Part shown: positions 1-10,010 of the stretch, one piece after another | Layout of the letters: each line of letters starts with the position of its first letter | Position numbering within the stretch: the stretch's first letter is position 1 | Origin: Hyperoodon ampullatus | Lineage: Eukaryota > Chordata > Mammalia > Artiodactyla > Ziphiidae | Length of the DNA stretch: 64,000 nt | Direction of reading: 5' to 3' | NCBI GenBank assembly: GCA_949752795.1 | Contig: OX457075.1 | Location: forward strand, 8,174,001-8,238,000 | Notes under the pieces: generated by a model | What the model was told of the DNA's origin: nothing | What the model saw: the letters and a program-made list of their open reading frames with translations, nothing else | Database searches by the model: none | Program-made: the position numbers and the translations under genes

Positions 1-253
1 TTAAGTAGATTTTGTCACTCACATCAATTTCAGAGTCTTTTCCCTTAAACCAGATAACTCTTCTTTTCATTTTTATACTTGTAGCTTTTTCTCATTGTTT
101 TATCCAGTATTATGCTCTAGGAGTTGGTACTGCTTTTCTTTTCATTTTTATATGATAGTTTTTCCTTTCTCTATTATCTAGTTTTGTGTCTTTGGGTTTG
201 TGCTGCTTTGCTAATTCCTTTGTTCTTTTTTGGCTATATATGTTGTGTTTTAT
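1..253. other. AT/T-rich sequence of unknown origin
   Basis: T-rich sequence with no recognised repeat, exon or RNA gene. Its composition would suit a very old LINE remnant on the minus strand, but I cannot place it. Confidence 0.4.
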
Positions 254-412
254 TTATTTTTTTCTTTTTTTATTAAAGTATAGTTGATTTACAATGTTGT
301 GTTAATTTCTGCTGTATAGCAAAGTGATTCAGATATATATATGTGTATATATATATAGTCTTTTTTATTAATATATTATTTTTCATTATGGTTTATTACA
401 GGATATTCAGAT
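254..412 (-). mobile_element. L1 3' UTR fragment
   Basis: Read on the plus strand, this starts with T-rich sequence (the reversed A tail) and then TTAAAGTATAGTTGATTTAC, the reverse complement of the cetartiodactyl L1 3' terminus. It continues through the CAAAGTGATTCAG block and a short TA stretch, then stops. It is a 5'-truncated L1 limited to the 3' UTR, with no coding part. Confidence 0.85.
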
Positions 413-1149
413 TCAGATTAATGGAGACTCAGATGCCATTTATGGTTCTTCTTTCTTCTTTAGTGAAGCTCCTAAAACAAATGTGAGCGGAACCCATCGC
501 TACCAGAACTCTTTCATTTCTGCTCCTTTTAGGCTTCCACTTAAGCAAGCAAAGCACCTTTAAGCTTCCTGTTGTGTTGTGAACTGGAAATTGTGGTCTG
601 TGAAGGATGAGAGAAAGAAGAGTCCATGGGAAGAAACAGGGTGTGGGGCTGCAGATAGAGTCTGTGCAGTTGGGAGGGGTCCCTGCTAGCATCACTGGTT
701 CAGGGCCTACATTCTGAAATCTGGCAGAGGGAGTTCCAGGCTACTTAAGCCCTTTTCTACCCTCTTAGAGAATGTGTTTCTAACTCTGGTTTAGAGTGTA
801 GGACATAAAATTATGTGACCAGCAGTATATGTCTCCATCATTCCATGTTTACAATGCAGCTAGTAGCAATTTTTCATGGCCTTTGACAGAGGGTCTTCTG
901 TTACATTGAATTCACTGTACTGATTTCAATGTTTATGTGTGTGTATCTTTAGTTGGGAAAAGATGTTGTAGGGATATATTTCTTTCATTTATTCATTACA
1001 CATTTATTTATTATACTTGCTATGGTGTTAGTCTTAAAACCCCTCTTATAACAATATGTGATGTAGTATCTTCATGTTCACACTTTATACCAGACTAAAT
1101 CCATGCTGTGGGAAAGAAAGGCAGAGCTGTCAAGTACTATTTTAAAAAT
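413..1149. other. Unique sequence
   Basis: No recognisable gene or repeat. An 88-codon minus-strand open frame (429-695) has no family resemblance I can name and is probably chance. Confidence 0.5.
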
Positions 1150-1158
1150 ATCAGCCTA

Positions 1159-1374
1159 GGGCTTCCCTGGTGGTGCAGTGGTTGAGAGTCCACCTGCCGA
1201 TGCAGGGGACACGGGTTCGTGCCCCGGTCCGGGAGGATCCCACATGCCCCGGAGCGGCTGGGCCCGTGAGCCATGGCCGCTGAGCCTGCGCGTCCGGAGC
1301 CTGTGCTCCACAACAGGAGAGGCCACAGCAGTGAGAGGCCCGTGTACCACAAAAAAAAAAAAAAAAAAAAAAAA
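1159..1374 (+). mobile_element. CHR-type SINE, short subtype
   Basis: This is a tRNA-Glu-derived SINE. It has a pol III A box (TGGTGCAGTGG), a B-box variant (GGTTCGTGCCC), the short-subtype body (GGAGCGGCTGGGCCCGTGAG) and a poly-A tail of about 25. It is flanked by a 9-bp TSD, ATCAGCCTA, at 1150-1158 and 1375-1383. The intact tail and TSD indicate a relatively young insertion. Open frames over it on both strands are artefacts. Confidence 0.97.
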
Positions 1375-1383
1375 ATCAGCCTA

Positions 1384-2389
1384 AATTTGTCAGTACAACC
1401 AAAATGGGGTACACCTTCATCTGGGACAACTTGTACACTCTCCTCTGCCTTTAGGGCATCTTAGTGCAAAAGTTTGGGAATCACTGTTTTCACAATTGAT
1501 ATGTTGCTACTAAAGGCTCTGGAAGCAGAGACATATGGGAAGGAAAGAGGAACACACCTGGAACCAGGGGGATCAGTAGACGATCACCTGCAATACCTCG
1601 GATTGGGAGTTGATTAACACCGGAAATAGGCAGGTGGTGCTGGGAAGAAGAGAAAGGATGGCATTTAAGATAGATTTAGGGACTAGAACTGATGGCTTGG
1701 TGGAAGAAATGAGGGAAATGGAGAGACATAAAGTAACTTCAAGTCTTATGGCATGAGTGGCTGGGAGAATGCTGGTACCATTATTTGCAATAGAGGGTTT
1801 GGGACAAAGATGCTGTGTGTTACAGAAGAGGAGCTACAAGGACCCAGGTCTCTAACGAGGGGGCTGATTCAGGTGACTTACTCAGTGTTCCTTATATCAG
1901 TGTTTAATAAAGAAGATATAGGGAAACATATTGCTCTCATTACAGTGATTACCATGAGGGTTACTGATTACACGAAAATCTTGTCTCTGAGTAAGCTGCT
2001 TCCAGCAACATCTATTTGTTTTGAAAGCACAGAGTCCTTGTCATATTCAAAAAAAACTGTCTCTTCTGTCATCGTTACCTTCCCCTCCCTACACAGGAAT
2101 GAACTCTTTTAGATATGATATCTTGTCATGTTTATCTATCTCCATGGCCTTTACATAACCCATGGAGACAGCAGTGAGACAAAACGGGAACAACACAGTA
2201 GAAGCGTTTTTGAGATGAGGGAGTCAGGCCCCTGGGCAGTGTGGGAGAGTCGGAAGAGGAGGACCTCTTGCTCCACGGAGGGGAGGTGCCCTTCACTGTC
2301 TACAGCCTCTGGGCGGGGAAGTGAGTGGGAACAGGGTTCAGGATATTCCTGCTTCATGGACTTGTTTCTAGTGAGACTGTTCAGTCCAG
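1384..2389. other. Unique sequence, possible old DNA-transposon trace at its start
   Basis: About 1385-1495 ends in TTTGGGAATCACTG, which resembles the terminal motif of old hAT/MER elements; this is weak. The rest is unrecognised. A 119-codon plus-strand open frame (1753-2112) shows no known domain. Confidence 0.4.
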
Positions 2390-2510
2390 TTCCCTAGTGG
2401 AAAGAGCACTGGACAAGGAGTCAAGACACGGGCTCCATACCACCCACAGGGTCTCCAGTCACTTCTCTGTCTTGGGTTTCAGTTTCCTTATCTGTCGTGT
2501 AAGTGGGTTC
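2390..2510 (+). mobile_element. MIR fragment
   Basis: This shows the MIR order: a GTGGAAAGAGCACTGGACAAGG-like start, then CAGTTTCCTTATCTGT. It is a diverged tRNA-derived CORE-SINE copy with no visible TSD. Confidence 0.75.
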
Positions 2511-2870
2511 TTACTGTTCTAAAGCGCAGGGGGTCTCCAATTCTTCCGCGTGCCCTATGGTGAGCCAGATGCAAATAACAAAGAAAAGTACTGGTGACAG
2601 ATAAAGCATTACTGTGATTCAGATGAGCCGCAGAGAAATGATTTCTTTGGAGCCAGAACCAGCAAGAGAAGTTACTAGACCTTGCCTCAGCATAAAGGCG
2701 TTCTGGTGTTCGTTTGTCCAGAATCTGATCAGCTCCCCTGACCCAGTGTCACCTGAGAACAACGAGGTCCCTGTGTATATTGTCACCAAGAGGCTTCCCC
2801 TGCCTGCTCCCCCAGGTAGAGACTTGGGCGGGCGGTGTCACTCCTTGTGGGCTTGGTACTACCTCGATTC
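2511..2870. other. Unique sequence
   Basis: No recognisable feature. An open frame starting at 2614 runs rightward into the adjacent SINE and owes much of its length to it. Confidence 0.5.
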
Positions 2871-2884
2871 AAAGCATCACCTCC

Positions 2885-3085
2885 CAGGCTTCCCTGGTGG
2901 CGCAGTGGTTGAGAGTCTGCCTGCCGATGCAGGGGACGTGGGTTCATGCCCCGGTCCGGGAAGATCCCACATGCCGCAGAGCAGCTGGGCCCGTGAGCCA
3001 TGGCCGCTGAGCCTGTGCGTCCGGAGCCTGTGCTCCACAACGGGAGAGGCAGCGGCAGTGAGAGGCCCGTGTACCGCAAAAAAAA
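2885..3085 (+). mobile_element. CHR-type SINE, short subtype
   Basis: Complete short CHR SINE with A box TGGCGCAGTGG, the GGTTCATGCCC B-box region and a poly-A tail. It has an exact 14-bp TSD, AAAGCATCACCTCC, at 2871-2884 and 3086-3099. It gives rise to several spurious open frames on both strands. Confidence 0.97.
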
Positions 3086-3099
3086 AAAGCATCACCTCC

Positions 3100-3684
3100 A
3101 GGATGAAATGAGTTGAGCATCCTCAGTCCAGCCTCCAGAGAAGGGCGTCACCCACATCCAAAAGGTGGGTCCTGGAGAAATAACTGAGATGGAATCTCCC
3201 CTCCCAGGGTTTCAGCTGCAGGCCAACAGGACAGTGGTGAACGTAGCCCAGGAAACCACATTCTTCACCCTGGTAATGGCATGACTGTTTCTGTTACTAA
3301 AACTGGACACAGGATTGTGCTGGGACTCTCACACAGAGGACACTGTGACAGAACATCCTCAGCAACAACCCTACAATGGATGAGGTGATGACAGTCACAG
3401 AGAATTTCCCTCTAATACCCATCAAAGTTAAGCTGATGGTGTCATCCCAACGGACAATTCAGTACGAGAGTTTTAAAGCCACCATCATGAAATGGTCCAG
3501 AAAGGACTAGCTCTGCTGATTCGTTTTGATCCAAGGGTAGTTAGTGGTCTGCTTCGATGTTAGGCACCCACTGGCACCAGATTCATCACAAAAAGAGCCA
3601 ATCCCGAGAGAGTTTTCTTTACTGAGGTTAACTCTCACTGGTAACAGTACCAATCCTGTGGTCTAGTGTATTAGTTAGGAGTGC
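3100..3684. other. Unique sequence with weak coding-like stretches
   Basis: Two short plus-strand open stretches occur, about 25 codons from 3189 and about 44 codons from 3376. A stop follows each, and no family is recognised. This could be a decayed processed pseudogene or chance. Confidence 0.3.
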
Positions 3685-3945
3685 TTTTGGCTTCAAGTAA
3701 CCTGAATCCCATTTAACAGTGGCTTTATGACACAAACACATTTATTATTTACTCAACGGGGAGTTCCAAAGTTAATTTATCGTTAATTTAACGTTAATAC
3801 ATTGTTAATTCAGAAGTTTAAGTTTGTCATCAAAAACATCCAGGCTCTTTCTTTCTACTCGGCTACCCTGAGAATATGGCTTTTTGTTGTTGTGTTTGGT
3901 GCCTCGTGATTGCAATATAGCTGCTGTGGTGCCAAGCATCCCAAC
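3685..3945. repeat. Ancient interspersed repeat, family not named
   Basis: The stretch GCTTTTGGCTTCAAGTAACC, followed by an AACAGTGGCTT-like segment and CAGGCTCTTTC, matches a common old mammalian repeat pattern that I recognise but cannot name. A GTTAAT-rich mini-repeat lies inside at 3772-3812. Confidence 0.5.
3772..3812. repeat. Short GTTAAT mini-repeat
   Basis: GTTAAT occurs four times at roughly 10-12-bp spacing: GTTAATTTATC, GTTAATTTAAC, GTTAATACATT, GTTAATTCAG. A small local tandem expansion. Confidence 0.8.
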
Positions 3946-4844
3946 CATATTCAAAAGCACTTAGTATGAATCAGGCAATAGGCTTTCTTCTCACAGGTTC
4001 TATTTATTAAGAAAGTTCTGCCTTTCCTAGAGCAGACAGCCCCCAGCAGACATCCCCTTCTATCACACTGGGCAGAACTGGGGTACTGGGCCACCCCACC
4101 CTGCAAGGGATTCTGGGAGAGGGCAAAGGAGCAGATTGTTGAGAATAACTTCTGAGCAGCCAAACAATAATATCTTCCACACCCAGTGAAGTGCCTGAGA
4201 CAGAAGAAGCCTTCACCTTCCTTTAAGGAGTCTTCTTTTGTTTTCCTGGGCTACAAAGACCTTTAGAGGAGGAACAACAAACTATAGCTGCCTTGGACAA
4301 AAATCTATTCAAGCTTAAAATGCAAGAGCATTAGCTGCTCAGAGCCGTCACCAAGGAGAGATAAAATACGTCTGCTCTCTCAAGACCTGGGAGATGCTTG
4401 CAGTGTGATTATTTTTTGGCTGGGAAAGCTGCTTAGCCAACAGAAAAAGGAACGTACCTGAACATTTATGAGTTGGCTTTTCAAAGACAGCATCTTCCTT
4501 TTCACCCCTTCCTCCTCCCCCTTCCCTGGAAGGGAACACTTAGCAAGACGAAATAAATTATCCGTGGGACCATGAAGAAATGCTCTCACTGGGTAATGCA
4601 GGCGAGCCTTGAAGCCATAAAGGCCAGCTTCAGAGCTTAGGTCATCCACGGAGGAGCCAGCTGAATGAGGAGTGGACACTGAGCTGCCTTTGTCACCTTG
4701 CTGCTCTGGGGACTGGAACAGAAGAGACCTGGGGCTGCTTTGCACTGACCCAAAGGACAGGGTGGGAAAGCTGTTATCATCTGAGGCCGCTCAGGATCGT
4801 GAAATTGTGGAGCTAGAACAAAGCACTGCGGTGTCGTGAGCTGA
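3946..4844. other. Unique sequence
   Basis: No gene or clear repeat. Overlapping minus-strand open frames of 60-121 codons (3951-4745) show no recognisable domain. Confidence 0.5.
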
Positions 4845-4984
4845 GCCGGGGTGTGGAGCCAGGGGCCCTGGTTGCCAGGCCCTGCTTTCCCGCCTTCTTG
4901 CTGGCTGATGTCCTGTGAGTCAGTTAACCCCTCTGCACTTTGCCTTATCTGGAAAACTGGGCTAATAATAGCAACGTTGATCTC
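4845..4984 (+). mobile_element. MIR fragment
   Basis: CTGTGAGTCAGTTAACCCCT, a CTTATCTGG word and CTAATAATAG follow MIR order. The copy stops exactly where the MLT1 LTR begins, so the LTR may have inserted into it. Confidence 0.7.
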
Positions 4985-5367
4985 TGCATTAGATTGAATT
5001 GTGCCCTCCTCCCCAAGTTCACACGTAGAAGCTCTAACCCCCAGTGTTTTGGGGGATAAAGCTTTCAGGAGGTATGTAAGGTTAAGTGAGGTCATAAGGG
5101 TGGGGTCCTAATCCAACAGAGCTGGTGGTCTTATAAGAAGAGGAGAGAGATCTTTTGTTCTTTCTCTGCAAGCTCAGAGGCAAGGCTATGTGAGGACAAG
5201 GAGAGAAGGTGGTCGTCTGCAAGCCAGGAAGAGAGGTCTCACCAGGAACCAAATCAGCCAGCACCTTGATCTTGGGCTTCTAGCCTCCAGAACTGTGAGA
5301 AAATACATTTCTGTTAAGTCACCTCGTCTATGGCATTTTGTTATGGCAGCTGAGCTGAGCTAATACA
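4985..5367 (+). mobile_element. MaLR solo LTR, MLT1-like
   Basis: Starts TGCATTAGATTGAATTGTG and runs through CTAACCCCCAGTGTTTTGGG, GAGGTCATAAGGGTGGGG, CTTATAAGAAGAGGAGAGAG and TAGCCTCCAGAACTGTGAGA to TAATACA. This is close to a full-length MLT1-type LTR with TG...CA ends. Flanks ATCTC (4980-4984) and ATCTT (5368-5372) form a 5-bp TSD with one mismatch. It is a non-coding relic of an old endogenous retrovirus-like element. Confidence 0.92.
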
Positions 5368-5424
5368 ATCTTCTGGTGCTTGAAAGAAGCAAGGAAGCAG
5401 GTGAGAGTGCTTTGCAGAGCTCTT

Positions 5425-5545
5425 GTGCTCTGTACAGACCTTAAACGTCCTTATGCCTCGTGACCCAAACTTCTCATGCAGCAGATGAGGAATCTGAGTC
5501 CGGAAGGTGTTAAGGGGCTCTCCTGAAGTCGGCGAACTCTGGCTT
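5425..5545 (-). mobile_element. MIR fragment
   Basis: GCAGATGAGGAATCTGAGTC and GGTGTTAAGGGGCTCTCCTG are the reverse complement of the MIR body. Degraded. Confidence 0.65.
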
Positions 5546-5915
5546 CTCTTTTGGAGGATGCACTCTTTCCCCAGAGAGGTGGCCTGTGGCCCCCTGAGCA
5601 ACGCAGACAGGCCTCTCCTGCCTCAACACCCTGCTGTTCTAGAAGTGAAGCTCAGCCCCTTCCTTCTCTGCAAAAAGCACCAGGACGGGACTCTTTCTGC
5701 TCTACTTAGCCACTCTCGCCTCCTGAGATGTGCTTGTCCATGAGTTTTAGGGAATAAACAATCAAACCAGGACTTCTACTCATCCCAAACCTGCTGACCC
5801 CTGAGACTGTCTATCGATGTGCTGAAGATGAAAACATTTCTGTAAGGCTGGAATCTTTCAGAAATGTTACTTCTATTGAGTTAATACAATGATGTTTATA
5901 TTCTAGAATATGCAT
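5546..5915. other. Unique sequence
   Basis: No recognised feature. Short open frames only. Confidence 0.5.
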
Positions 5916-5927
5916 ATTCTGTCCCCT

Positions 5928-6142
5928 GTTGTTGTTTTGTTTTTTTTTTTGCGGTACGCGGGCCTCTCACTGCTGTGGCCTCTCCCGTTGCAGAGCACAG
6001 GCTCCGGACGTGCAGGCTCAGCAGCCATGGCTCACGGGCCCAGCTGCTCCGCAGCATGTGGGATCCTCCCAGACCGGGGCACGAACCCGTGTCCCCTGCA
6101 TCGGCAGGCAGACTCTCAACCACTGCGCCACCAGGGAAGCCC
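5928..6142 (-). mobile_element. CHR-type SINE, short subtype
   Basis: Reverse-oriented short CHR SINE: poly-T first, then GCGGTACGCGGGCCTCTCAC, ending CACCAGGGAAGCCC. The TSD is ATTCTGTCCCCT at 5916-5927 and 6143-6154. A 206-codon minus-strand open frame (5896-6516) runs through the SINE and is not a gene. Confidence 0.97.
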
Positions 6143-6154
6143 ATTCTGTCCCCT

Positions 6155-6546
6155 TTTTGATTGGGGAAAAAATAATTTAGAATATTTTCTAACTCTACAG
6201 GGCCTGCTCCCCCGAAGAACGGGACCAGGTGCTGACCCGTCAAGTTGCTCTTGGCCTTAGGGACTGAGGTGTGAAAGGGTGGCACCCCACGGGGCCCTCG
6301 GACTTCCTGCAGGAGCTTGGGTGACTTCACTCGGATCAGTGGGAAACTGAGGCCTCTGGAAGTGGTACTTTCTAATTTATTCGAGGTTAAGCAAGGTTGC
6401 CTGCTTGCTGGCAAACAGTAGTGGCCTGGAGGGCAAGGCTCCTGAGCTTGGAGCCTGCACTGGGCAAGGGTATGGTTTAGGACGGGGTTAGGGGAAGATG
6501 TCTGTGCATATCTCACACCCGGTCCTCCCTGTTGCTTTGTATGTGG
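6155..6546. other. Mostly unique sequence
   Basis: GC-moderate sequence. A GAAACTGAGGCCTCTGG word near 6341 could be a very decayed minus-strand MIR. Nothing else recognised. Confidence 0.4.
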
Positions 6547-7012
6547 TTTTTATTTTATTTTATTTATTTATTTATTTTATTTTAAATTTTTATTGGAGTA
6601 TAGTTGATTTACAATGTTGTGTTAGTTTCAGGTGTACAGCAAAGTGAATCAGTTATACATATACATATATCCACTCCGGTTTTTTAGAGTCTTTTGCCAT
6701 ATAGGTCATCACAGAGTATTGAAAAGAGTTCCCTGGGTTATACAGCAGGTCCTTATTAGTTATTAATTTTATATATAGTAGTGTGTATATGTCAATCCCA
6801 ATATTGAAAAGAGTTCCCTGTGTTATACAGCAGGTCCTTATTAGTTATCAATTTTATATATAGTAGTGTGTATATGTCAATCCCAGTCTCCCCGTTTATC
6901 CCTCCCACCCCCTTCCGTATCCCCTGGTAACCATAAGTTTATTTTCTACATCCGTGACTCTACTTCTGTTTTGTAAATAAGTTCATTTGTACCCTTTTTT
7001 TTTCATGGTATT
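6547..7012 (-). mobile_element. L1 3' UTR with internal duplication
   Basis: T-rich tail, then TATTGGAGTATAGTTGATTT, CAGGTGTACAGCAAAGTG, the TATACATATACATATATCC block and a CCCTCC tract. It is a reverse-oriented L1 3' UTR truncated near 7012. It contains an 85-bp tandem duplication not seen in the other L1 copies here. Confidence 0.95.
6716..6885. repeat. 85-bp tandem duplication inside an L1 3' UTR
   Basis: Copy 1 is 6716-6800 and copy 2 is 6801-6885. Both start around TATTGAAAAGAGTTCCCTG and end TATGTCAATCCCA, with about three differences (for example CCCTGGGTT against CCCTGTGTT). Confidence 0.95.
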
Positions 7013-7055
7013 TATTTTAACATCAGATTTTCATTCGTCTTTGACTGTCAGGGAA

Positions 7056-7087
7056 ACACACACACACACACACATACACCCCCCCCC
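7056..7087. repeat. CA microsatellite with adjoining C run
   Basis: About ten CA units followed by TACA and a run of nine C. Confidence 0.9.
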
Positions 7088-7854
7088 AAATCTCCTTGTA
7101 AGGAAAAAACTAGGTAGGTTATAGTTTCCTTCTGGAAAAAAAAAAGCAAACAGCCCCACAAACCCCCTCTCAGTATGATTTCATAGGCTGTGCTAATTAT
7201 TTTTTAGGACGAGCATAATAAAACCCAGGTGATTTGCCCTTAGCATTTTCTCCATCTCTTCACGCAGCTCTGGATCATTTCCCCGCATGGCAAGCAATTA
7301 CCACGAGTCCTGCAGTTTTTACCAGAAATTCTTTGTGGGAACCCGGCTAGAGTACACAGAGGTTAATATGCTTTCTCACTACAAGATCTGGGCATTATCT
7401 TGTGGATTGTAAGACATTCCCGTGACACGTTGAATTCAGACAATTTACAAGATCAGCAAAACAGAAGGGGGTCTTGTGGGGAGCTTTTTCCGCTAACGAC
7501 CTCCTCATGAGAACGGGGCTCATCCAAGGGTGATGTTCTGCCTGGGCTCCCTGCCTTCTGGGACAGGAGCCCCGCTTCTCCGTGGGAGCTGAGGAATCTG
7601 GGAGTGCTCACAGTGGCCAGCAAGTACAGATGCTCAGAGATGTGCCTCCCCGGGGAACAGTGGGTTTTGTCTCTTATAATTATTGCATAATTTAAGATGC
7701 AATAATTGCAAGTGTTACACGTGTCAGCCATCTACCAGACGACAGCACTGACCACCAGAACAGAAACACACGTCTGGAAGGACTCTCTAGGAAGGGAGAC
7801 GTGGGCCGTATAGTGACTGGGATTGTTAGGTACTTTATCTGCTCTCCATGGACA
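7088..7854. other. Unique sequence with a perfect inverted repeat
   Basis: No gene recognised. An inverted repeat with 10-bp arms lies at 7678-7707. A 92-codon minus-strand open frame (7453-7731) has no known domain. Confidence 0.5.
7678..7707. repeat. Inverted repeat, 10-bp arms
   Basis: AATTATTGCA (7678-7687) and TGCAATAATT (7698-7707) are exact reverse complements with a 10-base AT-rich spacer. A stem-loop is possible. ATTGCA-type words can also be C/EBP or POU-like sites, so it may be a paired binding site. Confidence 0.85.
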
Positions 7855-8120
7855 TCTCAACCCAGGTATGACCTCCTCCAAGTATTGCTCCCTGACTGCC
7901 TATCTTGTCCTGCCACCCTGTCACCACCCTCCCCTCCGCCCCTGGGTTTTGTCCTGCTCACGCCAAGCATTTCTCTGAAATCCTTGCATTTGTGTGTTAA
8001 ATGGATTCAGTGGCCATCACTGCCGCTAGAATGTAACCCCATCCTGTTACATTCACGCTTCTGTCCTCAGAGCCAACTCAGCTCCTGGCTCAGAGTAATT
8101 CCCAATAAGTATCTGTGGAA
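7855..8120 (+). mobile_element. L2 LINE 3' end fragment
   Basis: The order matches the L2 3' end: CTCCAAGTATTGCTCCCTGAC, a CTAGAATGTAACCCC word, and CTCCTGGCTCAGAGTAATTC leading to an AATAAGTATCTGTGG tail. The 153-codon open frame over it (7801-8262) is a by-product of its pyrimidine-rich composition. Confidence 0.7.
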
Positions 8121-8509
8121 TTTTCACATACTTTGTCTCCTTTCCTATGCTGTAAGCACAGATGCTGTGTGTGAGACAGTGTTGGGTATCTTAGCATCCC
8201 CTCTGTTTAAGGATCTATCATTTATTTGCCCTGATTCATTCATTTATTTATTTGTTCATTGAAATGTTGACGCATACGTCCACACTTTCTGCTAAAGTCC
8301 CTGTGACGGTTACCTTTTAGATCACAATTATGCTATTTTGAAAGTACCGTCTGGGTTAGTCAGAGAGAACTTGGGATTCGGCTTTCTGGCTCCTGAGATT
8401 AAGTTACAGGCTAACGGCCGCCTGTGAGCCTAACTCCTCGCTGCCCTTGGAGATGAATAAACAGACGTACTGAATAGGGGCGCTTCCCCTGCACATCCCT
8501 GCCCCTTAT
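8121..8509. other. Unique sequence
   Basis: No recognised feature beyond short ATTT/ATTCATTC low-complexity words near 8222-8260. Confidence 0.5.
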
Positions 8510-8622
8510 GGTTTCTGGTATTCTGTTCATTATCTGCTTCACCACTTTACAGATGTGGAAATCGAGGCTCCGGGAGATTTAAGCAGCTTAAACGCTCAGC
8601 TGGTCAGCATTGGAGAGACCTC
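8510..8622 (-). mobile_element. MIR fragment
   Basis: ACTTTACAGATGTGGAAATC followed by GAGGCTCCGGGAGATTTAAG is the reverse complement of the MIR body. Confidence 0.75.
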
Positions 8623-8639
8623 AATCAAGAAGCATTTTC

Positions 8640-8999
8640 GGGCTTCCTGGGTGGCGCAGTGGTTAAGAATCTGCCTGTCAATGCAGGGAACATGGGTTTG
8701 AGCCCTGGACCGGGAAGATCCCACATGCCGTGGAGCAACTAAGCCCGTGAGCCACAACTACTGAGCCTGTGCTCTAGAGCCCGCGAGCCACAACTACTGA
8801 GCCCGTGTGTCACAACTACAGAAGCCCGTGCTCCTAGAGCTGATGCTCCACAACAAGAGAAGCCACTGCAGTGAGAAGCCCGCACACCGCAACAAAGAGT
8901 AGCCCCTGCTCGCTGCAACTAGAGAAAAGCCCACATGCAGCAACGAAGACCCAACGCAGCCCAAAATAAAATAAATAAAATTAATAAATTTTTTTAAAA
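8640..8999 (+). mobile_element. CHR-type SINE, long subtype
   Basis: The 5' half is tRNA-Glu-like, with A box TGGCGCAGTGG and B-box region GGTTTGAGCCC. A duplicated central block (GAGCCACAACTACTGAGCC occurs twice) follows, then the long 3' tail (CAACGAAGACCCAACGCAGC) and an AATAAA-rich end. The TSD is AAGCATTTTC at 8630-8639 and 9000-9009. This is an older-looking subtype than the short poly-A copies. Confidence 0.96.
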
Positions 9000-9139
9000 A
9001 AGCATTTTCTCTGATTCCACATGGATGGGTTTTGTTAGTAGATCTCCTTCTGGCCTTTGTTAGCACAGCCAAAGAGGGCTCTGCCATCCTCTCTCTGGCC
9101 TATTATTGAGGGACCAAGCAAGGCAGGGTGGCCATAGCC

Positions 9140-9310
9140 ATCATGGAGGATTGAGAGTTGGAAATGACTTTCCAGATTGTCCGGCCCCTGGGTAAGAGCC
9201 CAAGGTCAGGAGACATGAAGTTTGCTCAATGTCATAGAATCAATCAGCGTTAAGGTCAAGGTTCAGACCCAGGTCTTGGGGTTCCCAGACCAGTGCGTCC
9301 AGGTTGGTGC
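9140..9310 (-). mobile_element. MIR fragment
   Basis: AAGTTTGCTCAATGTCATAG, GGTTCAGACCCAGGTCTT and CAGACCAGTGC follow the MIR reverse complement (lost-codon order: cleared-tail, CORE, tRNA-like 5' end). Confidence 0.65.
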
Positions 9311-9639
9311 ATCTCCGTGACCTAACCGGATGGCACTACCCGGCCTCCCGGGGGAAGGGCTACAGGGCTTGCTCTGCAGGGAGCAAGGCACTGGTGGTCC
9401 CCCTTCTGCTTCTCTCTGTTGCTCCGCTGCCCTCAGCACGGCCTCCCCTCTCACAGCTTTCCTCCTACACGGCCTTTCCATTCACCTTCAGGCTCTACTT
9501 GGTCCAGATGCAACACTTGGCTGAAGCTGGTATAACCGGTGCCATGGCCAGTGGCAGGACTGTCCTTGGTTGTTTATGTGGCAGGAAACCCTATTCCCTT
9601 GGCCCTGTAGGATCTGCTCAAGGTGCCCCCTTCCCCACT
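9311..9639. other. Unique GC-moderate sequence
   Basis: Open on both strands (for example plus 9304-9687, 127 codons; minus 9263-9481), but no domain recognised. Probably a composition effect. Confidence 0.4.
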
Positions 9640-10010
9640 CCACTGACCCCATTATTTCCCGTCAGCCCCTCCCTTCTCTGCATCTGACAGCATCTGTGGT
9701 CCCCCTGCCCACTGCACTCCTTTCCCCCAGAAAACTTCCCCATAAGCTGCAGGACAGTCCATCCTTTAAGCACAGACTTGGGCGTCACCTATTCCACAAA
9801 CACTTTTCAGCTCCCCCTGATGTCCTTTTCCAAATTCCTACAGCAATTATGATTTATGCCTCCTAATCCTCACTAAGAGATACAGCTTCTCCGGCTGTTT
9901 TCTGTTATTTAACATGGGGCTGTCTTGTTTCCCCAGCTGGATTATGAGCCCAGATCATGTGAATAACATTCTGGTCCCCAATCAGTACATATCCATGGAA
10001 TGGCTGAAAC
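9640..10010 (+). mobile_element. L2 LINE 3' end fragment
   Basis: The pyrimidine-rich L2 pattern runs through CTCCCCCTGATGTCC, TTAACATGGGGCTGTCTTG, CAGCTGGATTATGAGCCC and ends CAGTACATATCCATGGAATG, matching the order of an L2 3' end. Diverged. Confidence 0.65.

Noticed and set aside
1178..1384. tRNA gene candidate from A and B box words
   Set aside because: The boxes belong to the tRNA-Glu-derived head of a CHR SINE. No cloverleaf with intact anticodon arm is formed, and the same applies to the other twelve SINE copies.
5896..6516. 206-codon minus-strand open frame
   Set aside because: Its C-terminal half is translated CHR SINE; the same peptide pattern appears at every SINE in the window.
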